From contig NC_091131.1 of NCBI RefSeq assembly GCF_040183065.1, positions 9,247,501 through 9,311,500 on the forward strand: a stretch of 64,000 nucleotides of DNA. The letters run 5' to 3'. The number at the start of each line of letters is the position of its first letter. Positions within the stretch are counted from its first letter, which is position 1. Shown piece after piece: positions 9,816-20,127 of this stretch. This DNA comes from Periplaneta americana. Lineage: Eukaryota; Arthropoda; Insecta; Blattodea; Blattidae. Both the position numbers and the translations under genes were made by a program. Under the pieces are notes generated by a model. The model saw only the letters and a program-made list of their open reading frames with translations, was not told where the DNA came from and made no database searches.

Positions 9816-10775
9816 CAGGGACATCACTTTATTTTTACCAACATTTTTAACATTAACCTGGCTATATTCGGAAACACTGTTGCCCCCTTCCATTACAGGA
9901 GTTTGATGTTACTAGTGCAATATGTAAACAAATCATTTTACTAGGTACAGGAGGAGAGAAAAGTAGTGTATCCATTTATGTTGTAGGGAAATATGATATT
10001 ACGATTTTCAGTTTGATCATCACTTTTACGGAATTTATCAAAATACAGTAGAGTAGTAACATTTTTTTTTCAAAAACTCAACTTTTCAGGCGGCTATGTT
10101 CGTTATGTAATGTCGACTTTATTTAGCATATTAATTATTGATGTTAACATACAATATAGAGAGTGCATTTAAATTGAGGGGGTCATAAGTAAAGGGCTGT
10201 AAGTGCACTTAAGTTACTTTTGAGAAAATTGTATTAAGCTTTCGTAAAATTGGATGAAATTTGTATTTAAATTTTAATGTGTGATGCGATTAAAATATCC
10301 CTTTGCCACTAAAAGTTTAGATACTTTTGCTTACACTGGATGCACTTAACTCATGTTATTACAAATGTCACTAGCATTCCTTTGCTTCTAGCCACCTCAA
10401 TTCAAAAAAAGCTAATCTGAATTTTTAAACAAGTTGCTGAAAATGGTTGCCGTTTATTACAATGCAGGCTTCAATTCAGTACGCATATTATTAAAAACAT
10501 GTTGAAGCATATTCTCTGAAATTGAATTTATCGTTTCCTGAATATAATTTTTAGTACGATATTATTAATATAGGTTCTTTCTTCTATAGAAAACGCAATC
10601 ATATTTATGAAACACACTATACACTGCAGTGTTTACTTCACTACTTCGAATGCAACAGCGGCCGTAAGTTTGTGTGTCTGACGGGAGCAAGGACATTAGT
10701 GAAGGGGTGGGAGTGAAGTACATTCAGAAATGCAGGTACAATAAAAATGCAAGTAAAAATAAAATGATGTCCCTG
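9816..10775 (-). mobile_element. TA-1.1 family TIR element, copy 1
   Basis: The ends are inverted: CAGGGACATCACTTTATTTT at 9816 and, reversed, CAGGGACATCATTTTATTTT at 10775, each followed outward by TA. It has subterminal similarity to copies at 11.8, 15.0 and 21.0 kb and the same orientation as the 21.0-kb copy. No transposase frame. The TA target suggests Tc1/mariner-type mobilisation. Confidence 0.75.
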
Positions 10776-10777
10776 TA

Positions 10778-11080
10778 TATAACGGCTTACTTGGTTACCG
10801 TGTGCGTTCCATGGATTTGAACTTTGATTCAGCTAAAGGTTGGAGACTACAACTTTATATGTCTTATTTGAGTCGAGTTTATTCAGACTGTTTTTTCAAT
10901 GAGTGTTCAGTTTACTCTGTTATACATCGCCTTTCTTACATTCATTTTGATGGCAGACATTAATCTTCTCTCTTTCATTATCTCACTAATTTATATTGTT
11001 ATCAGATCTATAATTCTTTGTTTTGGAATTTTTACTTTAATTTATCTCTCTCAGTTTGTTAATATTAAATTGTTATAATT
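10778..11080. other. Continuation of the unidentified 9416-9815 segment
   Basis: It begins directly after the TA-1.1 insertion (TAACGGCTTACTTGG) and becomes T-rich. No gene recognised. Confidence 0.35.
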
Positions 11081-11083
11081 ATT

Positions 11084-11622
11084 ATGCTACTTATATTATT
11101 TGTGAAAGGGAACCAAAAATACCTAAAGTTACGATCCTTTCCTCTTTCCTGGGTTTTACTCAGGCACGCTGATACAACAACACCCAAACTCCAGGTTCAG
11201 CTTACGCCACTGATGTTGGGCCAGATTGTAAACCAGCATTGCAACGCTGAGAGAAGGCGTGAGAAAGAACGAACAGGATCCTTTGGAAGAACAACACTTG
11301 CATGTTGCATCAGGACAATGCACCCACATACACAACGCTCTTTGGTGAATACGTTTATACACGATAAATGCATTCCAGGGGTTGGACATCCTCCATGTTC
11401 GCCAAATTTAGCCCCCTGTGACTTCTACCTCTACCCCAGAGTGAAAAGTATCCAGAAGGAAATCCATTTTCTGTCGCTCGAAGAGGCGAAGACAAAAACA
11501 GCACAACAACTGAAAGCGTTGGGGGTTGATTAGCTGCAACATTGTTATGAACAATGGAAGACACTCATGCAGTGGGGTGTAGACAGGGAAGGTGAGTACA
11601 TTGAAGGAAACAACAGTTAAAT
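11084..11622 (+). pseudogene. Mariner transposase C-terminal remnant
   Basis: The frame gives degraded catalytic-core sequence, then HPPCSPNLAPCDFYLYPRVK (third catalytic Asp in CDFYLY) and SLEEAKTKTAQQLKALGVD. After a stop at 11531 the same frame continues LQHCYEQWKTLMQWGVDREG and EYIEG. This is the typical order SPDLAPCDFxLFP, then EExK..LKAL, then EGEYxEGD. The second Asp motif (DNAPAH) is garbled around 11310-11345. About half the protein is missing. The sequence CTGACCTCGTATA near 11680 may be the terminal repeat. Confidence 0.75.
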
Positions 11623-11789
11623 GGCAAGTTTCTGGAAATTAACTATACTTTTTAAACCGGTCCCGTTTTTAAATTGTCTGACCTCGTATATTGTATTGAT
11701 ATTAGTGGCGGGCAAATCTTCTTACACTCTGAAAGACGGTAACAGATACGAGAGTCATAATTCCGAGAATGAACTTATATAGGATGTAA

Positions 11790-11810
11790 CCACCACCACC
11801 ACCACCACCA
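11790..11810 (+). repeat. (CCA)n microsatellite
   Basis: About seven CCA units followed by ATAATAATAG. Confidence 0.9.
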
Positions 11811-11980
11811 ATAATAATAGTAACATAATTTGTAAATTTCGTTCTACAGGGACATCATTTTATTTTTACTTCAATTTTTATTGTAACTGAGTTTCTGAAT
11901 GTACTTCACTCCCACCCCTTCTACTAGTAAACTTCCGTCGTGCTCCACACAGAACCAAGGCCGCATGTGCAACGGTCACA

Positions 11981-12031
<51 letters not shown>

Positions 12032-12064
12032 TTTATTTTACCTGGCAGAGTTAAGGCCGTAAGG

Positions 12065-13070
12065 CAGTGATCGCCAAAAGCTGTGTCGCGACACATGCCC
12101 CTGCCTCCACTCAAGCGTAACCATGACATCATATCCCCACCCTCTGTTTACAGCCTTCACTTCGATATAAGTAAAGACATTTATCAGCAGCGGACGTACG
12201 CATGTAATGTTACAAGTGTGTAGGATAATATGTTTCGATGTCTTTTCGAAAACAGAGAGAGTAATAAGTAAAAAATTAATTTTTAGGGAGAAAAAGTATT
12301 TATTATGTACAGATGGCAAAAATATGAGATACCTAATTTGTTGTAAAATTTTAAATGAAGTATAAAAGAACAATGTACGTTGTCATTATTTTTCTTGTTA
12401 TGAAGACTACCACGCCCTTACCTGTAACTTGAATAATAAACGAACAATAAAAAGTAACGGCTTCTATGTCTTAATCGGGGTAAAATACATCGACGTTTTT
12501 TTCGACGTATGTAGTGTAATTTGGATATTTCATTAATGAATAAACAATAAAAGGTATTGGCTTCTATGTTTTAATCGGTGTAAAATCTTCCACGTTTTTT
12601 TCTACGTATGAATGTAATTTGAATATTTAATTAATAAATAAACAATAAAAAATATCGGCTTCTATGGCTTAATCGGAGTAAAATACTTCAACTTTTTTTT
12701 AAGTATGTAGCTTAATTCACAACTTCGCGACCAGCCTGGTACGTTTTTCTAACTTCAAATATCTGCTGATGTAAAGTACACGCTCTTTCTATGTTAAATG
12801 AGGGAAATAAATGTATGTTATTTTATTAATAATACAAAAATAATTAATAGGAGGATAAAAAAATTAACATGGAAAAAAGTATGTATAGTTAATAAGTAGA
12901 AGAATATTATACCGCTTTCGTTTTTTGGTCACAGTCCGTCTCTGCACTGTTATTCACTGCATTACCTGAGGAGATACCCACTCCATCCCTCTCCCTACGA
13001 TAGTGGTGAGCGGGTTGCATTTGTATTACGTCACAATTTCGTGGTGTTTGGCAACCACTGCCGTAAGGCC
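12065..13070. mobile_element. Non-autonomous hAT element with perfect 8-bp TSD
   Basis: TIRs: left CAGTGATCGCCAAA, right (reversed) CAGTGGTTGCCAAA. The target duplication CCGTAAGG lies at 12057-12064 and 13071-13078. The CAGTG start with 8-bp TSD is diagnostic of hAT. No transposase frame; the interior is AT-rich and holds three tandem copies of a ~105-bp block. Confidence 0.85.
12425..12715 (+). repeat. Three tandem ~105-bp blocks inside the hAT element
   Basis: Each block carries AATAAACAATAAAA, GGCTTCTATG, TTAATCGG and TAAAAT, then a small hairpin around a T-run (CGACGTTTTTTTCGACGTA in the first). Blocks start near 12427, 12533 and 12635. Confidence 0.75.
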
Positions 13071-13487
13071 TTCTCTTCCACTCAACCAGCAAAAAGTATA
13101 CATACATATGTATGAACTTACAAAGAATTCAATAATTTGATTTAGATAAGAGCTACATGTATACAAGAGTTATTCACGAATTAAACAAAAAAATACTATG
13201 AACTATTAATTAAACACTGACATACAAACTAAGTAGCAGAATTAAGCTAAAATACATAGAATGTTAATATATTTAAAATAATGTTAGATAATAGAAAGAG
13301 ATTATTATAAGACAATTTTGAAAATGCAGCACTATCAGGATACACGTCTAAAGGAAGGAGTAACAATGTAGACAGTGATAGTTTAAGTCAGTATGATTGG
13401 AGTGAAATGCTAAGCTTTTCTTTTAAGCTGCTTTTAAAAGTGTTTAAATATTGTCTTGCAGTCCCTAATACTTTGTGACAGGGAATT

Positions 13488-14053
13488 TCATTGTCGCGAG
13501 GTGGATACTGTAAAAGATGATGAATAACGAGATGTTCTATGAAGAGATATAATTAACGCGCCACAGATAAGTGATTTGGTCTTTACGTCGTGGTTAGAGT
13601 ATAGATAAGAGAAACGAGACGAAAGGTAATTTGGTGTTGGAGTGTGTAGAATTCGAAAGAGTAATGTGAAGGAGTGTAAAGTTCTACGTTCTTTAAGTCG
13701 GAGCCACGAAAGACTTGCGAAGGACGGTGATATGTGATCGTATCGTCGAAAGTTGCACACGTATCTGACGCACATATTCTGAACTCGCTGTAACTTGACT
13801 GACAGTTCAGAGCTTAGGTCACTTAACAAAACGTCACAATAATCGAAATGCGGCATTACTAGGGTTTGAACTAGGGTAAGTTTTAGTTGCTGGGGCAAGA
13901 AGTTTCTCAAGCGACTCAAACAGTGAATGGAGGAACAGATTTTTTTTTTTATCGTTTCTTTAACTTGAAAATTCCAATTTAGATTATTATCGAAAAAGAA
14001 GCCAAGATTTTTTACGACAGATGAATAAGGGATAAGCGTGTTGTTAATATACA
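13488..14053 (-). pseudogene. RT-B reverse transcriptase, C-terminal part
   Basis: Minus-strand frame upstream of 13919 continues to about 14053 (INNTLIPYSSVVKNLGFFFD then NLNWNFQV), followed by LRNFLPQQLKLTLVQTLVMP, HFDYCDVLLSDLSSEL and WLRLKERRTLHSF. This is the thumb/C-terminal region downstream of the RT catalytic site in CR1/Jockey-group LINEs. The YADD box and endonuclease are absent. A poly-A-like run near 13935 probably shifts the frame, and the end (VSTSRQ) lacks the conserved NSLP motif seen in the 20-kb copy. Very similar to the 37.5-kb copy. Confidence 0.75.
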
Positions 14054-14997
14054 GTATTGAGTGAGTATAGTACGTTCAAGAAATACTCGTATATGATCGT
14101 ATTTTCCAGTGAATAAAGTGCATTCATATTTTCGCACAAGTACTGTGTCCATTTGTTTACGTCGTTTCCCTCTTTTCAACATCCGTTTCTGCTCGCCCCT
14201 CTGTAAAGGCCAGTGGCTAGGCTGTCAGCTCTTTTCTGAAAACCTTTGCAGTCAGGAATTGGACGTCTAAGTAATATTATACAACTGTTTAAAATAATTT
14301 AAATAAAAGGGCCTCGTTAAGTAACTGTCACGTGGTTTCCCCTCTTTCTGCGACCCTGAGACATAACTATTTGGACGGACAGTAGACAGCAATCTAAGTA
14401 AATTTATCTGTGCGAATCGGGAAGAAGTGAAGATTGAATTTACAGTATGTTAAGGTACTCTGTTATAGAGTAGGTACAGAATTATTTCAAGAGGCACAGG
14501 ATTATGGCCAACCATGTCGACTGATACTTTGCATTATTTCTTTTGAGGTTACTGTAAAACAATACTGTGTTTGTTAAAGATCCTATAACAATAGAAGAAT
14601 TAAAGAATTACATTCCAGAAACAATTTGAGAAGATATGTTTAAAAAGTTTTCGATAATAAGTACACAAAATAATTGCAGCTTATATCGAAATGAACGACC
14701 ATCATTTTCAACAATTTGTTTAAATATCTAGATTTTGATTATTTTTTAAATTTAAATGCACTCTCCATATTGTACGCTAATGTGCTGTAGACAGTGTACT
14801 ATACACTTCATAATGGATACGACCGCCAGGATAGTTCAGTTAGTGAGTAAAACACTTATTATTAATAGTGTACTGTATTTTGAGTAAATAAAAACCTAAC
14901 GAAAATTATCAAACTGAAAATCGTAATAGTTCTTAGTTTACGTAAATGGATGCACTACTTATCTTCCCTCCTATATCTGTAAAGTGATTTGTTTGTA

Positions 14998-16080
14998 CAG
15001 GGATTTAATTTTATTTTTACTTCAATTTTTATTGTACCTCAGTTTTTGAATGTACTTCACTCCCACCCCTTCTACTAAGGAAGTTCCAACTCCACACAGA
15101 ACCAAGACCGCAGATAGTAAGCAGTACTGAGTTACTGAGTACAGTATAGTACGTTCCAGAAATATGTTCGCGTTTTCCAGTGACGAAAGAGCTTTCAATA
15201 TTGAATCATATTTTCGCACAGGTACTGTCCGTTTGCCTACGTCGCATCCCGATTTCCCCCACCTGCTTCTGCTCGCCCCTCTGTAATAGCTGGGCTGTCT
15301 TAGCTCTTTTCTGAAAACATTAATTTCTCTTAGGAATTGGAAGTTTACGTAATATTATACAGCTGTTTAATTTAACTTAAATAAAAGGGCCTCGTTAAGT
15401 AATTAACTGTCACGTGATTTCCCCCCTTTCTACAATCCTGCGGCATAACCACTTGAACGGACAGTAGATAGCATGTCTGAGTAATTTTATATTTTCGGGT
15501 CGGGGAGAAGTGAAGATTGAATTTACAGTACGTAGAGTAGGTACAGAATTATTTCAACATGAGTTACTAGTACGAAGGACGAAACTGGCAATTGAAATTA
15601 GATGCAATAGTCTATAGTGCGATAATATGCACAAAAGAACTGAAGCCTGTATCGAAATGAACGGCCACCATTTTCAAAATTGTGTTTAAATATTCATATT
15701 ATGATTATTTTTCAATTTAACTTCTTTCTCTATATTGTATGCTAATGTGCTGTAGACAGTATAATATACACTGCATAATGAATACGTTCGCATGGATAAC
15801 TCACTTCGTGAGTAAAAACACTTATTCTTAATACAGTACTGTACTTTCATTAAAGAAAAACCTAATGAAAATTATCAAACTCAAAATCGCGATATTTCTT
15901 AGTTTATGTAAATGGATGAACTACTTTTCTTCCTTCCTATACCTAGTAGAGTGATTTGTGTTTTACGCCAGTATCATCGAACTCCAGTCTTGGAGGGGGG
16001 AGCAAGCGTTGTTTCCGGTTCTCTAAAGGTATAGATAGGTTAATATTAAAAATGTTAGTAAAAATAAAATGATGTCCCTG
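14998..16080 (+). mobile_element. TA-1.1 family copy 3, nested in copy 2
   Basis: Complete: CAGGGATTTAATTTTATTTT at the left, AAAATAAAATGATGTCCCTG at the right, TA on both sides. Subterminal blocks (CTTCACTCCCACCCC; CATCGAACTCCAGTC) align with the other copies. No transposase frame. Confidence 0.75.
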
Positions 16081-16441
16081 TATTTTACTCTAGTAACATC
16101 AAACTCCGGCCGTGGAAGGGGGTAACATAGTGTTTGCGATTCTCAAGCGTTAATCCAAAGGTATAGCCAGGTTCATATTAGAAATGTTAGTAAAACAAAA
16201 TGATGACCCGGTATAACCTGACATCAAGTGTTCAGAATTTGTTATGAATCACTACAATGTCATTCACATGATCAGGATCGATGATACTACGTCGGTCATT
16301 AATAATAAGCTTCTCCCTGCTGTTTTCTTTCCCTGGCTGCCCTACAAGAAGTAAGAGATTATTGTATTCTGTAAGCACATCAGATGTAGGCCTACATTGT
16401 TCACCTCTTCCATGAGAACTAGATGACCGCCGCTCTCCATT

Positions 16442-16445
16442 CTTT

Positions 16446-16513
<68 letters not shown>

Positions 16514-16518
16514 TTTTC
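16442..16518 (+). repeat. (TTTC)n microsatellite
   Basis: About 18 TTTC units, degrading to T-runs up to 16540. Confidence 0.95.
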
Positions 16519-16580
16519 TTTTTCTTTTTTTTTTTTTTGCGGAGAGAGTGGAGGGAAGTAAAAAAGAAACTGTAAATAAT

Positions 16581-17056
16581 TTTATGCTCGACCATGCCGA
16601 AATGTATACCCTGGTAGCAGCCCTTTAATGCATGTCATTAAAGTACACCTATTCATTAAAGTTCAGGTGTTCTACCAATCAGAAAATACCATTGTAGCAA
16701 TATGAAAGCGCAAGTATTGATTATTCTCGGATATGCAATCGAAAGACAACTAGTTCTGTTATTATAATAATTAGAGTTAATGGTAAATAATATTCAAATA
16801 AATTCAATTCGTCATCTCGTTTTTCAATGTCTAATTCAATTTCAAAGTTATATCAAGATTAATGTTTATTTTACTCTCTGGATTATATCAAGGTCAATGT
16901 CGACATTCATTTCTCGGAAAAAATCAATACTTTCGCTTCTGCGCACATCTCACAATTTACGAGGTATTGCAGAAGGTCAGTTCCGCTCCTCAGTCAGATA
17001 AGAATAACATGAATACTTATGAGTAATTTCAAGTTAGAAATATGGTCGAGCATAAA
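16581..17056 (+). mobile_element. TIR element (476 bp), left member of an inverted pair
   Basis: TIRs TTTATGCTCGACCAT (16581-16595) and its complement (17042-17056). Non-coding. An inverted copy lies at 18357-18824. Confidence 0.7.
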
Positions 17057-17460
17057 AAGTCGTATGAAACTTGACTATAATAGTAATTAAGACGCTCGTA
17101 TGAAAATTATGAAACTCGCTTGCGCTCGTTTCATAAACATACTCGCGTCTTAATTACTACCATTATAGGCTCGTTGCATAATGTACTATTAAGACTGCAT
17201 CTACCAGATTTATATTTAAGTAACCTTTCGTACTGCGCTCTGGTTATTCCGAATTTTGTTCTTTATGTTAATAAAGAATTGGAAATACAGTGTTACTATA
17301 AATAATCTTTCAGATTACAAACTTGAATAACTATCGTTAGGAGACACTTAGAAACATGATATTGGTATCGATTGAAAGAGAAACTCAAATATTTTTTGTT
17401 ATGTTGGTTAACCTGTCGCATAATTATTAATTTCGTTCCTAGGAGACGATATAACAGAAA

Positions 17461-17959
17461 AATGGCTGCAAATGAAGACAGCAGGGTATTTTGTGTGCTA
17501 GATTTTCACATATCCCAGTCACTGTTTTGTGCTACAAGCCATGGAAAGGTGTATGACCCTTTTGTCGAGGGGACAGTCACAGGTAATTCGTACCTAGACA
17601 TGCTACAGTTATGGATTCTTCCACAATTGCAACAGGACATCGAAGGTCTCATTTTTCAGCAGAATGGGGCACCACCCCATTACCACTTAAATGTCAGAAA
17701 CGAACTGAATACACGACTTCCAAGGATATGGATTGATCGTGCTGGCCGTGAAGATTTAGAATGTTTGCATTGGCCTCCACGTTCCCCCGACCTCACTCCT
17801 TGCGATTTATTTCTGTGGGGTTTTATAAAACTTCGTGTCCGCTTCACAGAGGCCTTTGCATTGGTGGATGGTCCAATGCTACAACGTGTATGGCAGGAAA
17901 TTGACTACAGACTTGATGTGTGCCGCGTGACACAAGGAGCTCACATTGAGCACATGTGA
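17461..17959 (+). pseudogene. Tc1-like DDE transposase, catalytic Asp changed to Asn
   Basis: From the ATG at 17461 the frame gives GTVTGNSYLDMLQLWILPQL, then GLIFQQNGAPPHYHLNVR, then LHWPPRSPDLTPCDLFLWGF and QEIDYRLDVCRVTQGAHIEH to a stop at 17957. This is the C-terminal two thirds of the Tc1/mariner DDE_3 transposases common in arthropods (GNxYLxMLxxxLxPQL, FQQDGAPPH, SPDLTPCDFFLWG, RLDVxRxxxGxHIEH). The second catalytic Asp (FQQDGAPPH) is Asn. The first Asp and the DNA-binding domain are missing. Imperfect TIRs may be 17355-17391 and 18036-18074 (GATATTGGTATC / GATACCAATTTC). The frame is otherwise unbroken, so decay is modest. Confidence 0.8.
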
Positions 17960-18096
17960 CTTATTTACGGTTGTGAACCATATGTTTCTCTTTCTGTTTC
18001 TTGTTTCATGTTTTCCAGTGAAAAAAAAAAATGTTAAAATTGTTGAAGTTTCTGTTTCTGTTGATACCAATTTCATGTTTTCTAATTTTTGATGAT

Positions 18097-18188
18097 TTAA
18101 CCCTCAACTGGTATTGATTTTTAAATGTACGTAAGGATATCTAGCCATATGGGTCTATATTGACCCATAAATACCAGTTGAGGGTTAA
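18097..18188. mobile_element. piggyBac-like mini-element, TTAA target
   Basis: TTAA-CCCTCAACTGGTA at 18097 faces TACCAGTTGAGGG-TTAA ending 18188, with an inner palindrome GGGTCTATATTGACCC. TTAA duplication and a CCC start are piggyBac traits; 84 bp between the TTAAs. Confidence 0.7.
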
Positions 18189-18356
18189 GAGTAGCACATC
18201 TGATTTAACCGAATGGATAACAAATAATACATTATGCAACGAGCCTATAATGATAGTAATTAAGACGCGAGGATGTTTATGAAACGAGCGCAAGCAAGTT
18301 TCATAATTTTCATACGAGCGTCTTAATTACCATTATAGGCAAGTTTCATACGACTT

Positions 18357-18824
18357 TTTATGCTCGACCATATTTCTAACTTGAAATTTTTCATAAGTAT
18401 TCATGTTATGGTTATGTAAGTGAGGAGCGGAACTGACCTGAATTGTGAGATGTGCGCAGACGCGAAAGTATTGATTTTTTCCGGGCAACGAATGTCGACG
18501 ACCTTGATATAAATTCGAGAGTAAGATAAACGTTAAACTTGATATAACCTTGAAATAGAATTCGACATTGAAAAACGAGATGACAAATTGAATTTATTTG
18601 AATATTATTTACAATTAACGCTAATTATTATAGTAACAGAACATAACCTTCTGCGACAGTATTGGATTTCCAGCCTGCGTGACGTTTTGCTAGTTGTCTT
18701 TCGATTGCATATCCGAGAATAATCGAAAACCTGAACTTTAATGAATAGGTGTACTTTAATGACATGCATTAAAGGACTGCTACCAGGTGTATAATTACTA
18801 CATTTCGGCATGGTCGAGCATAAA
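18357..18824 (-). mobile_element. TIR element (468 bp), right member of the inverted pair
   Basis: Inverted, diverged copy of 16581-17056 with the same 15-bp TIR at 18357-18371 and 18810-18824. Confidence 0.7.
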
Positions 18825-19443
18825 AATATTTGAGTTTCTCTTTCCATTGATACCAATATCATGTCTCTAAGTGTCTCCTAACGATAGTTGTTCACGTTTG
18901 TAATCGGAAAGATCATTTATAGTAACACTGTATAAGGGATGAAATGAAAATAAAATAATGAAGTTAAAAAGAAACTGGGAAATATAGTAGCAGGACATTA
19001 AGGATGAAAATTAGCTGATTAACGCACCCTAACGCTACGAAAGGAAAAATAACTAGATCAGGAAATGGTGGAGTAATTTGTGAAGCTGAAAAGAGGCAGA
19101 ATGCCTACACTATAGAGCAGGGCCGGGCAAGAGAGCGGCTCCATTTAGTCGGCCAGAGCTGCTCTCGCTCCGCAAGGCACTTCAATTCCAAGCCAGGGCA
19201 GAACGCTCACGCAGTGGCGGACTCGCATTACAGCTACCTTCCCTGCATTAATATAACAAGAGCCACGGTTGTTCTAGTCATTCAGTCTGTCAGTACATAA
19301 TAGTTTATAAGGATGTTACATCAATCCATTGTACAGTACAGAATTTATAACACTCTTATTAATTTAATGAAATAAACTTCGCTCTATGCACACACACAAA
19401 TCATTAGGCTTATTTACATAACCCATAGCACATACTGCAACCT

Positions 19444-19640
19444 CCTCACCCGGTTCTACGAGACAGGCGTATGTCTTCCACTTCCCCTACTTGGTGTGGA
19501 CAGAGTTCATCTGCCAATATAATTAAACATCGCTTGATGAATTCACCTTCATGAATGTTTTCAATTCCTTTGCAATTTCGTGGCAAATTTTTGTAGCTAA
19601 TTCTCATAGCCGATTCACTAAGTGCATTATTGTCATCCTG
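19444..19640 (-). pseudogene. hAT transposase internal fragment (GTF2IRD2/ZBED-like)
   Basis: Reading back from 19640 an uninterrupted 65-codon frame gives NNALSESAMRISYKNLPRNC, then IENIHEGEFIKRCLIILADE and LCPHQVGEVEDIRLSRRTG before a stop. It resembles the segment following the N-terminal zinc finger in hAT-derived GTF2IRD2-like transposases, where a FIKxCLxxxAxxxCPxxxxxFxxIxLSRxT pattern precedes the RNase-H-like core. The core itself is absent. Family recognised from memory. Confidence 0.65.
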
Positions 19641-19964
19641 TTAATACATAATATATAATATAATGTAATATGATGATATATGATATGATATAATATAATA
19701 TATGATAGATCATGAACTGTAATAATAATAATAATTTATTTAATCTGACAGGATTAAGGCCATAAGGCCTTCTCTTCCATCCTACCAGGTAGCACATATA
19801 AATACAAAAAAGAAATACAAACACTGATGAAAATGATACAAATTAAGTTAAAGCCCTATAGAGGGTCAACAGAGTCAAAAGTACATTATAGTGCTCTCAT
19901 CGAGCTAATACAACGAAAAGAAAGAAAACAGAGATAGCAATGATGTTATTGATAACCGACAACA

Positions 19965-19993
19965 ATAATAATAATAATAATAATAATAGTAGC

Positions 19994-20032
<39 letters not shown>
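19965..20032 (+). repeat. (AAT)n microsatellite in the RT-B 3' UTR
   Basis: About 20 AAT units with two interruptions. Confidence 0.9.
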
Positions 20033-20034
<2 letters not shown>

Positions 20035-20127
20035 CATTACCTATTAATTGTCAATTTTACAACAGCATAGTTACAATATTTACTATATGTCATGGGTTAA
20101 GGTGAAGTTGCGCAACCTGACATGTGT

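Larger units (their letters stand above)
11980..14055 (-). mobile_element. RT-B non-LTR copy with hAT in its 3' hairpin
   Basis: Tail (AAT)n at 11983-12029, 3' hairpin AAGGCC-GTAA-GGCCTT split at its tip by a hAT element, a 3' UTR alignable to the 37.5-kb copy, and a C-terminal RT frame at 13488-14053. 5'-truncated at about 14055, where the TA-1.1 sequence resumes. Confidence 0.75.
11847..16211 (+). mobile_element. TA-1.1 family copy 2, split by two insertions
   Basis: The left end CAGGGACATCATTTTATTTT is at 11847 (after TA). The right end reads AAACAAAATGATGACCCGG at 16211 before TA. The body is interrupted by an RT-B element (about 11980-14055) and by a same-family copy (14998-16080). The left and right pieces join in the order seen in the uninterrupted copy: GTGATTTGTTT-TA [copy] TA-TTTTACTCTAGTAACATC matches GTGATTTGTGTTTTACGCCAGTATCATC. 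Confidence 0.7.
16581..18824. repeat. Large inverted repeat with ~600-bp arms around a transposase
   Basis: Left arm 16581-17185 and right arm 18228-18824 are inverted copies. Each contains the TTTATGCTCGACCAT element plus a short palindrome (TAATTAAGACG..CGTCTTAATTA; 17076-17167 and about 18248-18343). The ~1-kb spacer holds a Tc1-like transposase remnant. A further inverted pair, 17289-17397 and 18823-18929, shows the order is not a simple mirror: the second member lies outside the right arm. Confidence 0.75.
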
